Source: [Eubacterium] saphenum
Lineage (GTDB): Bacteria > Bacillota > Clostridia > Oscillospirales > Ruminococcaceae
Assembly: GCA_004555855.1 (NCBI GenBank)
Contig: SFJQ01000036.1
Coordinates: 1-14,911, forward strand
Direction: 5' to 3'
Length of the DNA: 14,911 nucleotides
A program made the position numbers and the translations under genes. The notes below the pieces were generated by a model. The model worked only from the letters and a program-made list of their open reading frames with translations. It searched no databases and had not been told where the DNA came from. How positions within the stretch are numbered: position 1 is the first letter of the stretch; every line of letters starts with the position of its first letter. Shown here piece after piece: positions 14,648 through 14,911 of this stretch.

Positions 14648-14676
14648 ATTATAGCATACTTCTGCCAAAAAATCAA
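14648..14676 (-). promoter_or_regulatory. Promoter of remA-gmk-priA cluster
   Basis: On the minus strand TTGATT (14676-14671), a 17-base spacer and TATAAT (14653-14648) form a sigma-A promoter with an extended -10 (TGC before TATAAT). The transcript would start about 14641, leaving a leader of about 28 bases before the remA ATG. Confidence 0.8.
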
Positions 14677-14725
14677 CACAAAAAATCCTATCGACAAAAT
14701 ATTTCAAAAAATTTTATAAAACCTA

Positions 14726-14754
14726 TTGACAAATCAAAATCAACGTGGTATAAT
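14726..14754 (+). promoter_or_regulatory. Consensus promoter of tRNA-Thr
   Basis: TTGACA (14726-14731), a 17-base spacer and TATAAT (14749-14754) match the sigma-A consensus exactly, as expected for a stable RNA gene. Transcription should begin near 14761, about 24 bases before the mature tRNA. Confidence 0.9.
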
Positions 14755-14784
14755 AATATCGTTGCAATTGCAGAACACAAATTT

Positions 14785-14860
14785 GCTGATATAGCTCAGT
14801 TGGTAGAGCACATCCTTGGTAAGGATGAGGTCATCAGTTCGACTCTGATTATCAGCTCCA
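14785..14860 (+). tRNA. tRNA-Thr, anticodon GGT
   Basis: The 76 bases fold into a complete cloverleaf: a 7-pair acceptor stem (GCTGATA with TATCAGC), D stem GCTC/GAGC, anticodon stem CATCC/GGATG with loop TTGGTAA giving anticodon GGT (reads ACC and ACU), T stem ATCAG/CTGAT with loop TTCGACT, discriminator T and an encoded CCA end. It lies between its own promoter and terminator, so it is probably a single-gene unit. Confidence 0.97.
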
Positions 14861-14862
14861 GT

Positions 14863-14898
14863 GAGGACGGTTCTTTGGACCGTCCTCTTCTGCGTTTT
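14863..14898 (+). terminator. Rho-independent terminator after tRNA-Thr
   Basis: A perfect 9-pair stem (gaggacggt with accgtcctc) around a 7-base loop is followed within a few bases by a T-rich stretch ending in tttt. It begins 3 bases after the CCA end of the tRNA. Confidence 0.88.
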
Positions 14899-14911
14899 AG
14901 TTGTAAAGAGT

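Overview
The window looks like core chromosome from a low-to-mid GC Gram-positive bacterium (Bacillota, class Clostridia, probably near Oscillospiraceae/Ruminococcaceae). The gene order remA-gmk-priA-def-fmt-rsmB-rlmN-stp-prkC-rsgA-thiN is the conserved Firmicute housekeeping cluster, and Shine-Dalgarno sites and sigma-A type promoters can be read directly. The family placement is inferred from gene style and was not tested by search.

Layout. All thirteen protein genes lie on the minus strand, so they are transcribed from right to left. At the right edge a tRNA-Thr(GGT) gene lies on the plus strand. It has a perfect consensus promoter and a strong hairpin terminator, and is divergent from the remA promoter. 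Leftward from there: remA (DUF370 regulator), gmk (guanylate kinase), priA (replication restart helicase), two tandem peptide deformylases, fmt (Met-tRNA formyltransferase), rsmB (16S rRNA m5C methyltransferase), a 305-base gap filled with a degenerate 12-base A-tract repeat, rlmN (23S/tRNA m2A methyltransferase), stp (PP2C phosphatase), a separate promoter, prkC (PASTA Ser/Thr kinase), rsgA (ribosome GTPase), a repeat-containing gap where rpe would usually lie, thiN (thiamine pyrophosphokinase) with a 74-base duplicated copy of its 3' end downstream, an Fe-S aldo/keto reductase, and a truncated SAP/DUF6434-like gene that runs off the left edge.

How the genes work together. def and fmt add and remove the formyl group that marks initiator methionine. 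rsmB, rlmN and rsgA modify or check the ribosome. stp and prkC form the opposed phosphatase/kinase pair that senses cell-wall muropeptides. gmk and priA serve nucleotide supply and fork restart. Compared with the Bacillus subtilis order, rpoZ and coaBC are absent between gmk and priA, and rpe is absent between rsgA and thiN.

Novelty. I see no defence system, CRISPR array, phage or transposon. The unusual signals are in the spacers (12-base A-tract repeat, diverged 46-base repeat pair, thiN tail duplication) and in a few protein details: a PriA DEEG box, a very acidic PrkC juxtamembrane tract and the paired deformylases.
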